Source: Jaminaea rosea
Taxonomy: Eukaryota > Basidiomycota > Exobasidiomycetes > Microstromatales
Assembly: GCF_003144245.1 (NCBI RefSeq)
Contig: NW_020289977.1
Location: 1,384,611 to 1,448,610, forward strand
Direction of reading: 5' to 3'
Length of the DNA: 64,000 nt
Made by a program: the position numbers and the translations under genes. This document shows, one piece after another, positions 1-11,068 of this stretch. Position 1 is the stretch's first letter; every line of letters starts with the position of its first letter. The notes under the pieces were generated by a model. That model searched no databases. It was not told the origin of the DNA and saw only the letters and a list, made by a program, of their open reading frames with translations.

Positions 1-1200
1 GCCCGGGTTTCGAGGTCCTTGCTCATGAGCTTCTTGCTGCTGGCTGTGAGGCGTTTCTTTGAGCGTACCAGCGCGCGTGAAGCGAGACACTGTCGCGCTG
101 AACTTCCCTGCCAGGCCGCGACTACCTGCTCCACCGCAGCCGCCGCTGCCGCCGCTGCCGCCGTGGCTGGCATCGCGCTGCGGCGAGTCGGTAGCGTAGT
201 TGAGATTGCAGTTGGCCAACTCGCTGCCAGGAGGTCGATGGCCGTGCGCGTAGTCCTGCTCCTTGGCAAGGAGACGCATACCGAAGAGACAGGCAATGGA
301 GAAGGCCAGCTCCGTCGAGTCGCCGAAGTTCCACTTGGAGGGGAACCCTGTGCGAGGGTAGAGTGGGTCTGTAAAGAATCGCAACTGCTACTCTCTCCCG
401 CTCCTCTCTCTCGCATACTCACAAAAGGACGCAAATTGCGTCACATTGACTGCGGTGACTACGGTGAAGTAATGAATGGAGTTGTCCAGCAACAAGCGCG
501 AGAAGCCCAACCAACCGTAAGGCCCCTTGTTCGTGATGAGCTTGTAGATGGTCGCAGCCGTAATGCTCGCATCGACGCTAATGGACCAAAGCAGGTAGTA
601 AAAGTGAATGTATTGCCACGGCTTGAAGTCGGCCACCTCATCCACGAGAGCCTGCGGTGTAGCACAAGAACCAGCCTCGACCGCATTTGGTTTGCCGTAG
701 AAGTAGAGCTCGACGAAGGTGAAGCCAAAGTGGGCCAAGCCGAGTGTCGTAAAGAGCCAAAAGGGCCAGCGACGCACCCCGCCTTGTGACCAAACGGCGA
801 TGGCTCGCTGGGCCATGGCGAGGGGTACCACACCCGCGCCAAGGTGGATGCCGGCCGCCTCCATCCACGCCGTGACGTGACAGAAGGGCTGCGTAGGGTA
901 AGCGCGATACCAATTGAGGAACTTGGTGATGCACCCCATGAATGTCATGAAGTAGATCCAGAAGAAGAGCGACTCGCTCATGTTGGGTCGAGGATGAGGG
1001 CGTCTCTGGTGCGCTCGACAGATCATTCGAAAGAGGGGCGGCCAGAGGTTGATCGACTCGACGAGGAGGAGCGTCATGATCGTGTGGTCGTGCCACCAGG
1101 TGCGGTCCATTGCGTAGCAGTCGGCGAGGAGGAGCGGGGTGTTCGTTGGGTCATTGGGGTCAGTTGTGGCGGTGAGGGCCGTCGTGTTGGACGACGACAT
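1..1200 (-). CDS. seven-transmembrane fungal membrane protein, 3' end off the window
   Basis: Unnamed multi-pass membrane protein, cut at its C-terminus by the left window edge. The start is the ATG at 1198-1200 (MSSSNTTAL); the frame stays open further upstream but that part does not look like protein. Exon 1 is 423-1200, the intron is 348-422 (75 nt, GTGAGT...CAG) and exon 2 runs from 347 to base 1 with no stop. I count seven hydrophobic segments, beginning near HTIMTLLLVESINLW and ending with ELAFSIACLFGMRLL after the splice. A short extracellular N-terminus, seven segments and a low-complexity Gly/Ser-rich cytoplasmic tail match the general pattern of basidiomycete 7TM proteins of unknown function (DUF6534-like), but that is a topology match, not a family assignment. 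It is transcribed in the same direction as the chitin synthase upstream of it. Confidence 0.72.
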
Positions 1201-1805
1201 GATGATGATCGGGGAGGCACGGAGCGCGGGGGAGTGGCGAGTAGGTGGTGGTAAGAAGACAAGACGGAGAAGCTCATCGCCCATGTCTCTTCGAGAGCCT
1301 GGGAACGGGCAGTGACGGATCACGGTCCCTCGCGATGAGGGCGCTCACTTTACATCCGCGCCCCTCGCGCACCTCCCGCCCTACGGCCCGCGGCCCGCTC
1401 CGCCACTACGTTGCCTCTTTGCCCTCGCGCCTTCGACGACGAGCGTGAGAGTGGGGGCAAGCTCGTCCACCACCCCGGATCAATGGGTGCAATTTCGCGC
1501 CTGCCTCGTCGCTCGTCGTGGAGGGGGCGCTGGCTGCGTGAGAGGGGCATGGATAGATGACACGTTTTGGATGTGTGTGTAGCAAGATACTGTCCATTGA
1601 GAGAAGTGAGGCGAAGCGAGGCGGGGCGAGGCGAGGCGCTGAGTTAGATGTAACAGAGAAGGAGATTGGGAGGCAGGAGGGATAAAGAGGTGAGGGGGAG
1701 GAGGGTAGTGAAGAGTGACTGACGTACACGGATCGCGGATGGAGCGCAGCATCTAGCGTTTATGGCGTTGTGACAAGGTACGGAGGAGAGATCCGTCGCG
1801 CACGC
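1201..1805. other. intergenic, no gene seen
   Basis: This 605-base gap lies between the 7TM gene start and the stop of the chitin synthase gene, so it holds the promoter of one and the 3' UTR of the other. Purine-rich GAGGCGAAGC-type pentanucleotide runs occur around 1607-1640. The open frames here are short, mutually overlapping and rich in Ser/Pro/Arg, as expected by chance in GC-rich DNA. Confidence 0.6.
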
Positions 1806-4800
1806 TCAGCTCTTGCGGAAGCAACGAGTCGACTGCCTGATGACCCAGTAGTGTAGCGCGCCGATGAAGCGGAACAGCGCCAGTCCAAAGGTCGACCACA
1901 GGATGATGGAGAAGTACGTCGACTGCTTGGTGGACTGCACCTGATTGATCTGCTTCTGCGTCAAGCCCTCGTTGTACCCATTGACATTCTCAATGGCCAC
2001 AGTGAGAATGCCGTTGCTGAGCAGCCAGATGGCGAGGAGACGAGTACGGAACGTCTTGTTGCCGTCGTCCATCGTTGGCTTCTCCTTCTCGCCCGTCTCG
2101 GCATGCATGGGCGCAACGGCGCGTGATACGACGTCCTTGAACGTAGCATCGATGTCCTCCTGGGGACGCTCTACCTCCTCCACGGTGCCCGCCGGCCCTT
2201 TGTCCTTCTTCGTGTCAACCGAAGGCAGACTGTCCGCTTTATCGCTTCCCTTTGTGCCCCACGAGACGTCGTGCAAGTTGCAGAACGAGTACACGTTGAG
2301 GATGTTGATGAAGCTAGGCGCGATGACGAGGTACTGCGGGAAGCTGGTGATCATATGGAGCGGGTCGGCAAAGAGGATCGAGGCGATGAGGTAGACGCCG
2401 AACGTGGCTGCGAGGGCTGCGATCAGGACTGCGTTCTCCTGGCTGGTGAAGAGGGACTTGATGCCTGCAAGCGTCGTCAGGTTCTTGTCCGCAAAGGAGT
2501 TGACCGTGAGCCAGAGTGAAGTGACGATGAGGTACAGGCCAAGAAGGCCAAAGACGACGAACGATGTGATGTACGTCGCTCGCTCGCCCTTTGGTCTGTT
2601 GCCCAGCGCGAGGACGAATTGCAGGACGAGGAAGAAGACGTAGATCCACTTGAGAACGAGGTTGACCCAGTGGAAGATCTCGAGCGTCGTCTGTCCCGAG
2701 TTCTTGAGGAGCTGCTCCGGCAAGAACTGGATGATAATCGAAAAGGTGAGCCACAAGTTCGCCAAGGCGAACCACGAGAAGAAGAGGACGAAGATGTTGT
2801 AGAGTGCTTGGAGGTGGAAGAAGAAGAGTCGAATAATCCCATGATTGCTCTTGTAGATGCGGAAGAAGTGCACCGTAGCGTAGACGGAAGCGGCAAAGGA
2901 CCCGTTGAGCCAACGACGTCGCTGCGAGATGAGCTCGGCGACTCCCTCGGGCACGTCCGTCTCTCCCTTTGCCGGCTTGACGTAGGTGAGCGTCCACTTG
3001 TCTCCGGCCTTGGCGACAAGCTCGAAGCAGAGGATACGGTCTTCGGCGAGGAACATGTTCTTGGTGAAGATGCCCATGCCGTGGATTCCCTTTTTGCCAA
3101 GACGATCGGCGAGCGTGTGGTCGCCGTGGAAGTACTGCTGGAGTGGGCGACCCTGGATGGCTCGGTATCGGTACGCAGAGAAGGCGCCGGGCAACACAGA
3201 GACGTAGCCGAAGCTCGACTCGAGGGGCTTGTCCAAGATGTTGGACATTCTGGCGGGCGCGCGCGAGAGAGAGGAAAGAGCAATGGGTCAGCAGGCGCGC
3301 GACTCTCTCTCTGCACGCTCCGCGCGAACTCACTTGTACTCAAAGTTCTGCGCAGCAACGAGCGGGTTGATGAGCTTGCGTCCACCCTTCAACATGGCGT
3401 GAATCTCTCCACATGCTCCGCCAAGATTCTTGTTGTTGTAGAAGGCCTCCCATAGGTAGTAGAGCGACTTGTGTCCCGGCTTGGTACCCGCATCGAGGAG
3501 GATGCAGATCTCAGGCTGGAGCTGCTTGCCAATGGCGTTGAAGAGCCAGCGATGCGAGTTGATCTTCTTGGAGTTGCGTTGCTTGAGGCAGAAGATCATC
3601 TGCACGGGCACGAGGTTGGATGGATCGTCGCGATGCGGTTGGACGAGTGCTGGACTTGGGTCTACGGACAGCTGCGTCGTGTACTCGAAGAGGTGGGCGA
3701 CCGTCTCCTTGCCGTCGACCTTCTTCTTCATGACTCCATCCTGGTAGACACCGACTGTAGCGAGGAGATCAAGGACCTCTTTGTCACACGGGTCGATACC
3801 GTCAAAGATGAGCGAGACGACGATGCGCTGCCATCCCGGTCTTCCCTCCTCTGCTGATCTCCTCCAGAACTTGCTGGCTTTCGACTTGCAGATGTCGCGA
3901 ATGTTGAGCATGACTCCATGCAGTGTACGAGCGAGGAGGATGCGGTCTTCATTGTAATAGGTAATAGCGATGAGCAGCTCTGTGTCGCGCTGGTATTGGG
4001 ATGATGTCCTGAGAGTCCAACCATTTTCGGCGGTAAAGTCGTCGGGATCGCAGGTAGCGGCAGTATATCGCATGTGAGAGAACTCGTTGGTCTGGACACC
4101 CGAACCCCATTTGGGCTCGACGGCATTGCGGACCGCCGTCGGGACGCGATGGTCAACGATCCAGTTGCCTCGCGTCAGTTTCACCTTGCGAGTGAGGCCA
4201 CGTTTGGGGATCTGTTGACGCTGAACCCACGCAGCCTGTGAAGCGCTATCTGATTGAGAGTCTTGGGCGCTCGAGTAAGGCGTGTTGGTACGCGGAGGTG
4301 CGAAGCCTGGCCCGCCGACTTGGTAATCCTGGAGCTGGTAGCCCACAGTGCCTGCGCCGTACTTTTCGTTGAGGGGCTGCTTGCTCTCGTCTTCGTAGCC
4401 TGGAGTATAGACTGCGCCCGAGCCTGGCATCATGCTGTGATTGGTATCACTCGTCCCTGCGCCACCGACAACGCTGGTGTAGCTGCCGTTGGCATCTGCG
4501 GAACTGTAGAAGGGATTGGGGGCGTTGAGGCCCGTGGAAGAGTACGAGTAGCCAGGCTCCATCATTGGCGGCGCATAGGGAGCGTCGTGACGGAGAGGGT
4601 CCTGGTAGAGACGGAAAGTGCAGTGCAGCATCCTTGTCAGACGCAGCTCAAGACATCGTGCCCGCACAAGCTCACCTCTGAATGCTGCCTCGTCCGCCTT
4701 CCACCTTGACCGCCATTGCCAGGGTAGCTCGACTGCTGCTGCCTCCTACCCCCGCCATACGGGTCGCTGTAGTCGTTGCTCCCATCGTACCCGGCGCCAG

Positions 4801-4819
4801 CGCCGTACTGGTAGCTCAT
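1806..4819 (-). CDS. CHS: chitin synthase, class III type
   Basis: Integral membrane glycosyltransferase that polymerises UDP-GlcNAc into cell-wall chitin. Three exons (4676-4819, 3334-4601, 1806-3249) with introns 4602-4675 (74 nt) and 3250-3333 (84 nt) give 951 aa, normal for the family. The start at 4819 opens a Tyr/Gly/Gln-rich disordered N-terminus ([13 protein letters not shown]). The catalytic core shows [20 protein letters not shown], the CGEIHAML segment, EDR at about residue 540 and the diagnostic QRRRW at 580. At least six hydrophobic segments follow. The entry to the core ([13 protein letters not shown], and VP-A-NAV spacing) resembles fungal class III enzymes rather than class I or IV, and no myosin head or Cyt-b5 domain is present. 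The frame is intact throughout. The exact class is a motif-level inference; the function is secure. Confidence 0.95.
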
Positions 4820-6163
4820 CGAGGCGTGTTGTGGTGAGATGCGACGAGGGTGGTGGTGGTAGTGTTGGTGGTGTGGTGAAGTGGGGAAGCAGGAAGAGAC
4901 GAATACGCCTAGCTCACGAAAAGCTCGAGCGACCCGACAAACAAAAGAAGGTGTGTCGATGCGATGCGATCGATGCTCAAGAGCGACCGGCGGACGGAGT
5001 GTAGAGTTGTCGAGTAGACGGCGGCGACGACGACGACGACGACGACGAGATGAGCCTCACAGCGGGAACAAGGTAAAGGTAGAGAGTGTACAAAGAAAGC
5101 ATGACGGACGACGCAGCAGCAGACGCAAGCAGCTAACGGCAGCCAACAGCAGCAGTCTCGCGCATCCTTGCAGGCGTCACAAGAGCGGCTTGGTGCCTTG
5201 TCCCTCCCTTAGTTCACGCAGCAGCTGGCCGGCGGCGGCTGTGTTGCTTTTGCTTTCGCTGCCCCCTGGTCGAGCTCCGCCCTGGAGGCGGTGTCCGGTG
5301 TGTGTGATGCACCTCATCCTCCGCGCCTGCTCACGACCCCGCGGCGACTTGGCGAACACACACAGGCCGGGCGGGAAGGCGGCGAGAGGGGCCCTCTGGT
5401 GGGCGGGTGTGTGGCTGCCCAGCCGAGGCAGGCGGCGAGCGGCAAGCAGCAGAGAAAGAGCAACTGGAGGCCAAAGCAACACCTACGGAGGGGACGAGGG
5501 GAGACGAACGCGTTCGTTACCAGCATCGTGAATGTGAGCAAGAGCATTGCAGGGGAGAGCGTCCTATTGAGTTGACTCTCAGCGCACGCAGATATGCCGG
5601 TGCTGTCTGGGAATGAAGGACAAGGCATTGGCGGCATTCATTCGAAGGGCAACTTGGAGGCTGAAATGTAGGCGCAGGCCGGTCTCAAAGCTACGCCGCC
5701 AAGAGGCAGCCCACTTAGCTCTCGCTCCTCTGTCAGCTTGCAGTCATCTTTCATCGCCATTGAGGAGCGCTCCAGCTGAAACACGTGGTCCGCGCCGCGT
5801 CGCGTCTTTTCTCAGGATGAACAACCGCTGCGATGCTCACATCCTCTCTTGCCTCTCCACCATCCGCTCGGGATCATCGAAGAGAAAGCCCATCTTAGCC
5901 AGGCAGTCCTACGATGATGAGGAGCAAATCTTGGCGATTGTCGCTGCTCCCTTCTCCATCCCGTCACCGCAATTGTAGCGCCTCTTCGCCTTGATGCCTG
6001 CTCAGCGCCGCACTCGATCGCGGACCGCGATGTCCCCTCTGACCCTTTCCCCCTGCCCTTGGGTCGGCGATGGACACGTCAATGAGGACGTACCTCGCTG
6101 ACGACAGATGAAGATTCGAGCGTCATCTTTTCCTCCTGACTTCTACTGGCAATTGCACCTACA
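4820..6163. other. long intergenic region between divergent genes
   Basis: About 1.34 kb separate the chitin synthase start (leftward) from the first small secreted protein (rightward), so both promoters lie here. It contains a (GAC)n trinucleotide run at about 5022-5049. No open frame has convincing protein composition: the longest are Arg/Ser-rich and overlap one another on both strands. The length is unusual for this compact stretch and fits large regulatory regions for a wall-synthesis gene and a secreted protein gene. Confidence 0.55.
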
Positions 6164-6532
6164 ATGCGCCCTCTCAAACTGCTACCTCTCCGAGCGCTGA
6201 TAGTCTTCATCCTCGGCGGTCCGACACTCAGCCTCGTGGACGCTAAGAAAAAGAAAGACAAGGACAAGGACAAGGACAAGGATAAGCCCGCTCCTGAGCT
6301 ACCCACGCTTGGAACCTGTTTCTCGGATGCCGCTTGCCAGACGTACAACCACAACATCACCGGCGATCACAAGGGCTCGACGTATTTCGACGGCGTATGC
6401 GTTTCCTTCAAGGCAGTGGCGGGACCCGTGGCTGCTATATGTAGAGAGTGCCATCAATGCCCCTGCTCGAATTGCAGGCCTGTCCATGTGGACGAATGCT
6501 ACCCGGGGTACACGCGATGGTGTGGGGATTGA
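6164..6532 (+). CDS. small secreted 10-cysteine protein A with Lys-Asp tract
   Basis: Predicted secreted protein of 122 aa. The signal peptide is about residues 1-27 (hydrophobic core RALIVFILGGPTLSLVDA). A KKKKDKDKDKDKDK tract follows, encoded by an AAGGAC hexanucleotide repeat, then a compact domain with ten cysteines ending in RWCGD. The core pattern is C-x5-C ... C-x2-C-x2-C-x-C-x2-C (CRECHQCPCSNC), enough for five disulfides. The neighbour on the opposite strand encodes a clear relative with the same ten cysteines. I know no family name for this pattern. Size, signal peptide and cysteine content fit an apoplastic or cell-surface protein; an interaction role is inference only. Single exon, ATG at 6164. 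Confidence 0.8.
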   Translation: MRPLKLLPLRALIVFILGGPTLSLVDAKKKKDKDKDKDKDKPAPELPTLGTCFSDAACQTYNHNITGDHKGSTYFDGVCVSFKAVAGPVAAICRECHQCPCSNCRPVHVDECYPGYTRWCGD

Positions 6533-6705
6533 GGGCGGTGAGGATGGTGGTGTGTGAGAGAAGGGGTTGATGGGCAAGTCATGCAGGCCATGAAGAGCTT
6601 GTGGAGAGATGGACATTACAGATCACCATGACGACTTCAATGTCACTCGCTCGAGACCAGTCCCAGCGTGCACAAATCCCACTCGCAACCTCTGCACGCC
6701 TTCTC

Positions 6706-7029
6706 TTACCCGCACCACTGAACAAGCCCGGCATAGTATCCCACGTAGCACTTCCCCTGGTCATACTTTGCTGCGATGCAATCTTTGCAGGGGCACTGCT
6801 TGCAGTTGCGACAGAAGGAGCCACCAGCGCGCACTGGCTTGATACCATTGCAGCTAAAGTGCGCCGATTTGTCGCCTTTGACGTACTGGTCGAAGTCGTT
6901 GCACAAATCGTCGAAGAAGCAGCTCACTAGAGCATCGGCGGGCGCGGGGGGAAGGTCGGCCTTGCAGTGGTGAGTTCCCGCGAGGAGGACGAGGAGCGTC
7001 ATGGCGAGTGTGAAGATGATGGCTCGCAT
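6706..7029 (-). CDS. small secreted 10-cysteine protein B, paralogue of A
   Basis: Predicted secreted protein of 107 aa, starting at the ATG at 7027-7029; the frame is open upstream but MRAIIFTLAMTLLVLLAG is an ideal signal peptide start. The mature part has the same ten-cysteine skeleton as protein A: C-x5-C near its start, GD about ten residues later, the block CRNCKQCPCKDC and an end in CY-x-GY...WCG. Outside the cysteines identity is low, so this is an old duplication. It lacks the Lys-Asp tract. It lies tail to tail with A, with 173 nt between the stops. Unrecognised family; no function assigned. Confidence 0.8.
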   Translation of the reverse strand: MRAIIFTLAMTLLVLLAGTHHCKADLPPAPADALVSCFFDDLCNDFDQYVKGDKSAHFSCNGIKPVRAGGSFCRNCKQCPCKDCIAAKYDQGKCYVGYYAGLVQWCG

Positions 7030-7460
7030 GCTAGGTTCTGTGGTGGCGTGGTGTAGGATGAGATAGGCACTCAAGGAGGACAAGGAGGCAGCTACGACTT
7101 TTTTATCACGACGCCGCCGCCGCTGTCAGAGCTCATTGCGTCAACTCAGCGCGAGGGCAAGGGCACGGCTCGAAAATACACCACCGATCATCTGGACTCG
7201 TGTTGTGACGCAACAAGTGCCCTGCATTTGCATTTGTTGGGGTCCGGTCGAGTGGGCGAGGGGTATAAGGGCGTAGGGGATGGTGTCGCCTCAGAAGACC
7301 ACTTGACGCTACGAGAGAAAAAGCAGATCGCCGTCCGGCCTACGCCAGTTGGAACGATCCGCAGTCCGACCAGGATGGCGTGGTTGGAATGCTCTTGGCC
7401 TGATGTTTTTCGCCCGCGGGGATATCAAAGGAATGGTATGTACAACAAGCCTCTGTCTGT
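7030..7460. other. intergenic, no gene seen
   Basis: This segment carries the promoter of secreted protein B (leftward) and the 3' flank of the hydrolase gene. No conserved open frame is visible. Confidence 0.5.
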
Positions 7461-10456
7461 TCACGCCCACCACGCATCGCGGGACCCTCTACTGTTGTCC
7501 TGTGTGCCGTGCTCCGCAGCACTTTCCCTCGCAAGCTGTCTCTCCGCCTCGAGTCGGATGTAGTGTCGGGTCTGAGGCGAGAAGAGCGAATCCGCGTCGT
7601 CGTCGTCGTCGTCGTCTCCGCCTTGTTCTTCTTCTTGCCCGCCTCGCTGTGGCGAGAGGGAGGGCGAGGCGGATAACACGCTAGCCTCTTCAGCGATATC
7701 GCTCAACCCCTCTGCGTCGCGGCGCAAGGGTGCGTAGGAGAGGCCGAAGTCGGATGGATGCAAAGGTGCTGGTGGGATGCGCTCTTCTTCTTCTGCTTCC
7801 TCCTCGAGCTCGTCGTCTTCGTCGCCGTCCTCCTCGTCTTCTTCATCCACCTCCGCCGTGCTGATGCTCACCTCCGAACTGCCCTGCTCCGCGGGCGGCG
7901 CGGCTTGCGTCGTTGTCCACCATAGTGGGCGAGAGTCTCCCAGCCTCCTCCCCCTCGCTGGTTCGCCCGACTCAATGCGCCGTGAGCGTGGCGAGGCGCG
8001 CGCATACTCGCTAGGAGAGCCGGGCGTAGTCGTAGGAGGTGTGACGGACATTGGAGTGCGAGTTGGCGTGCGAGAGGCAGACGAAGGGGTGGTGGGCGTA
8101 GTGCTGAGCGAGAGGGCCGGCCTGCTCCCTCCGAGCGTCACACCCAATCCCAGAGCCTCCTGGTACTCTTCGTCGGTAAAACGGCGTCCGGCTGCTGCGA
8201 TGCGAGCATCCCCGCTAGTGAATGTCGGGCTGCTCATGCCAGAGCCAAACGCCCCTCCCTGATCAAAGTACCCCTCCTCCTCCTCCTCCTCTTCGCGCTC
8301 CTCGTGCTCCACGCGCTTCTCCGCAGCCACAAATCTCGCAAGCGTCTCCAACCCCCTCTCGCGCTCCTCCTCCGTCCCGGCAAGGTACATCGAGACGAAC
8401 GGCCAGGCATGTACACCTCCCGGTCCATGCTCTACGACTGCCTTCAACCACTTTCCCCTCTCTTTCCTCTCGCGCAATTCCAGCTCTTTGTGCCCATCCT
8501 GGCGCGGCTGATCGTCCTCGACGTAGCCGGCGCGCAGCTCGTCGGGGGTCATGCCGCTGTGCACCTGCTCGACCCACGACTCGATATCCGCCGAGAGACG
8601 TTCGCGTTCGCCCCAGGTGACGAGGGCGCCGCCTGCGAGGTGGACTTGTGTCCAGTCGCCGAGGATGGGGGAGAGGAGGATGTTGGAGTCTAGGGAGGAA
8701 GGCGTGGAAGGCGGGTCGTGCAGCTGAGCGGTGGAGAGGACCTTGCGCGTGGTGCGATCGCGCGGGGTGAAGAGGGGTTGCAGACCGGCGCTGAAGCTAG
8801 GTACAGGAGTAGCGAGGGCGGCGTCGGCATGCGAGCTCTGTGAGAGGGCTGTGGAGTCGGGGACGGCAGCCTTGAGTCTTTCGAAGAGGGGACGCTCCAG
8901 GAGCTCATTGACAGCCGTAGCCAGTCGTCGCGCTGGGTCCATCACTCGCATCCCGCGCTTACGCTTGCGACCCCGCGTTGACCTGGAGGAGGGCTTGGAG
9001 CGTTCCGCCTCGACTCCTTGGCCCAGCACGCCGCAGAGGTGCGAGAGCCAGCCGAGTGGTCCTGCTACGCGGCGTGGCTCGGGGAGGACTCCGGCGTAGA
9101 CTTGGGCGAAGTGTAGAAGCGTTTCGGAGGCGACGTAGTCCCTGGCGTGCGTGCGGGAGAGGGAGGAAGGGTCAGTGCGTTGCTCAACTCTCGCAATGTC
9201 AAGGCCGCGCCTCACCAGTCGTACGACACCATCGAGTCGGCGAGCGTTGCGCTCTGCTGCGCGTCGCGGCGCTTCTTGTCCTCGCGTTTAGCGCCACTCT
9301 TCCGCTGCTCCTTGACATCGTCGCGCAGGCTGGCAAAGGCGTGCGCTTGCTTGGGTCGTAGATCGCACCACGGGCTGATGAGGAGCGCCTTGCCCGGCAT
9401 AGGGAGTTGCGACCAGTCGCGCTCAGCCAGAGCCGTCTGATCTTTCGCCTGGCCCGAGAGGACGAGGAGCATGCTCATTGCCAGATTGCCTCCCGCAGAG
9501 TCGCCCGCGAAGGTGATGTAGCGCGGGTCCATCTTTTCAACTTCAACGAGGTGAGCATAGCAGCGCAGACATTGCAAGAGGGGTTGTGGGAACCTTGCGC
9601 TTGGACTGAGGTCGTACTCCACGGCGATGCACCTCGCTCGTGCTGTGTCGGGACCCTCGATGAATGCGATTTTGTTGAGCACCCGCAGCAGGGCTTCGGC
9701 GTAGAAGGATACGCTGCCTAGCGAGAAGCCGCCGCCGTGCAGGTAGAAGAGCGTCGTTGTTTTCCTGGCGCCTACCTCTTCTCTTCGCGCTTCTTCGCTC
9801 ATATACGCATCGTCACCCAGCCATACCGCCTTCCACTCTTCGCCGACCATCTCGCGCATCAAGCCCCAGCTGGCCCCGCCTGTCCTCCAGCCGACGAATG
9901 GAAGCATCGTCTCCTCGGCGAACAGGACTCGCGGGAGGAGGTGAGGGAAATGAGAGCATGCAAAGCGGGTGAGGAGGATGACGAGGTGGTGGAAAGGGGA
10001 GAGCTGCGCAGGGCTCTGCTCGATGGGGGAAGGACGCTGCTTCTTCTTTTCATCGAGGATGTCGTCCTCGCTTGACGACAAGACGGCGCTGTCTTCGCGA
10101 GGAGCTGGGCTTTGGCTGCGCGACCACCTCTGGTAGAAGGCAAAGGGCAGCGCAGTAAAGGTGTAGCGCAGCGCATGCCAAGCTATATCCGCCAGCTCGG
10201 CGAGGCCTAGCGTCTTGAGCAGGTTGACGCTGTATGCTACGCCGATGAAGACGATGTCGAGGAAGGTAAGGCCGCCCAGTAAGGGCTGCTCGGACGAGGT
10301 AGGTGCAAAGCGACTGCTTTTCGAGGATACTTTGCGTGAGGTGAATGACTGGCGGCGATTCAGCTGAGCGCGGGAACGAACGCCGGATGGCGAGATGCCT
10401 TTGCCCGGAGTGCCCGCGGGCTTTGGCTTGTGTTTGGTGGGTGAGGGCGCTGTCAT
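7461..10456 (-). CDS. alpha/beta hydrolase (hormone-sensitive-lipase/steryl-deacetylase-like) with long acidic tail
   Basis: Putative membrane-anchored carboxylic-ester hydrolase of 973 aa from exons 9216-10456 and 7461-9141 (intron 9142-9215, 74 nt; the join reads SYDW-DYVAS). The oxyanion-hole motif HGGGF is at 240-244 and the nucleophile elbow GDSAGG has its Ser at 320. GPGGVHAWPF in exon 2 supplies the likely catalytic His. A hydrophobic segment near residues 62-82 may anchor it to the membrane. Family members that remove acetate from sterols or cleave short acyl esters are usually 350-450 aa. Here about 400 further residues follow, low in complexity and strongly acidic (runs of Glu and Asp) with Ser/Thr/Pro stretches. 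The catalytic domain is confident; substrate and tail function are unknown. Confidence 0.85.
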
Positions 10457-11068
10457 GCCATCGAGTACGATGAGGGGACGTAGGGGAGATGATGGTAGTA
10501 ATGGCAGCTATGCGATGCACCTCTCACACCCGCCACTTTGTTTGACATTGGCCCATCCATCTCCACTCACGCATCTCTCCGCGCCAAACCCTGCAGCACC
10601 GGGCACCGCGGCAGGCAGGCAGGCAGGCAGTTGAAAGTGGGCGATGACCACACGCGCCGGCGAGTGCTGACTGCCTCTGCTTTCCAACACGCAACGCAAC
10701 ACGAATGAGGAGGTCAAAAAAAAATTCAAGCCGAAGAAAGATATAGCGGCGAGAACGAGCTGCTCGAAGTCGACGCCGAAGTCGACGTTGATTCGCAAAG
10801 TGCCCTTCTCAGGTCGACGCACGAGAGCTGAGCAGCGTCAGCCGCCCTGTCTGCCTGTCTGCCGCTGACGCCCGCCCGCGCCTGCCGTCCCTCTTGCCTT
10901 GTTCGCGATGAGGGGCCTGGCACACACACACGAATCCAGTCACATCGCGGTGGGGAGTCTGAGCGCGCTTCTTGCCCTTCTTCGCTTCTCTCCAATACCA
11001 CACTCCCCTCACCACAGCCTCCTTGACCGCACAGTCGCTCCTCAGGTTTGCGCCCCTCTGCGCCTGCC
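10457..11068. other. divergent intergenic region
   Basis: 612 bases lie between the hydrolase start and the zinc-cluster gene start and must hold both promoters. A (GGCA)n tetranucleotide run sits at about 10611-10631. I see no gene; the small open frames overlap on both strands. Confidence 0.5.

Noticed and set aside
2314-3385. Long open frames of over 270 codons opposite or out of phase with chitin synthase
   Set aside because: Shadows of a strongly conserved coding exon; GC-rich third positions keep antisense and shifted frames open.
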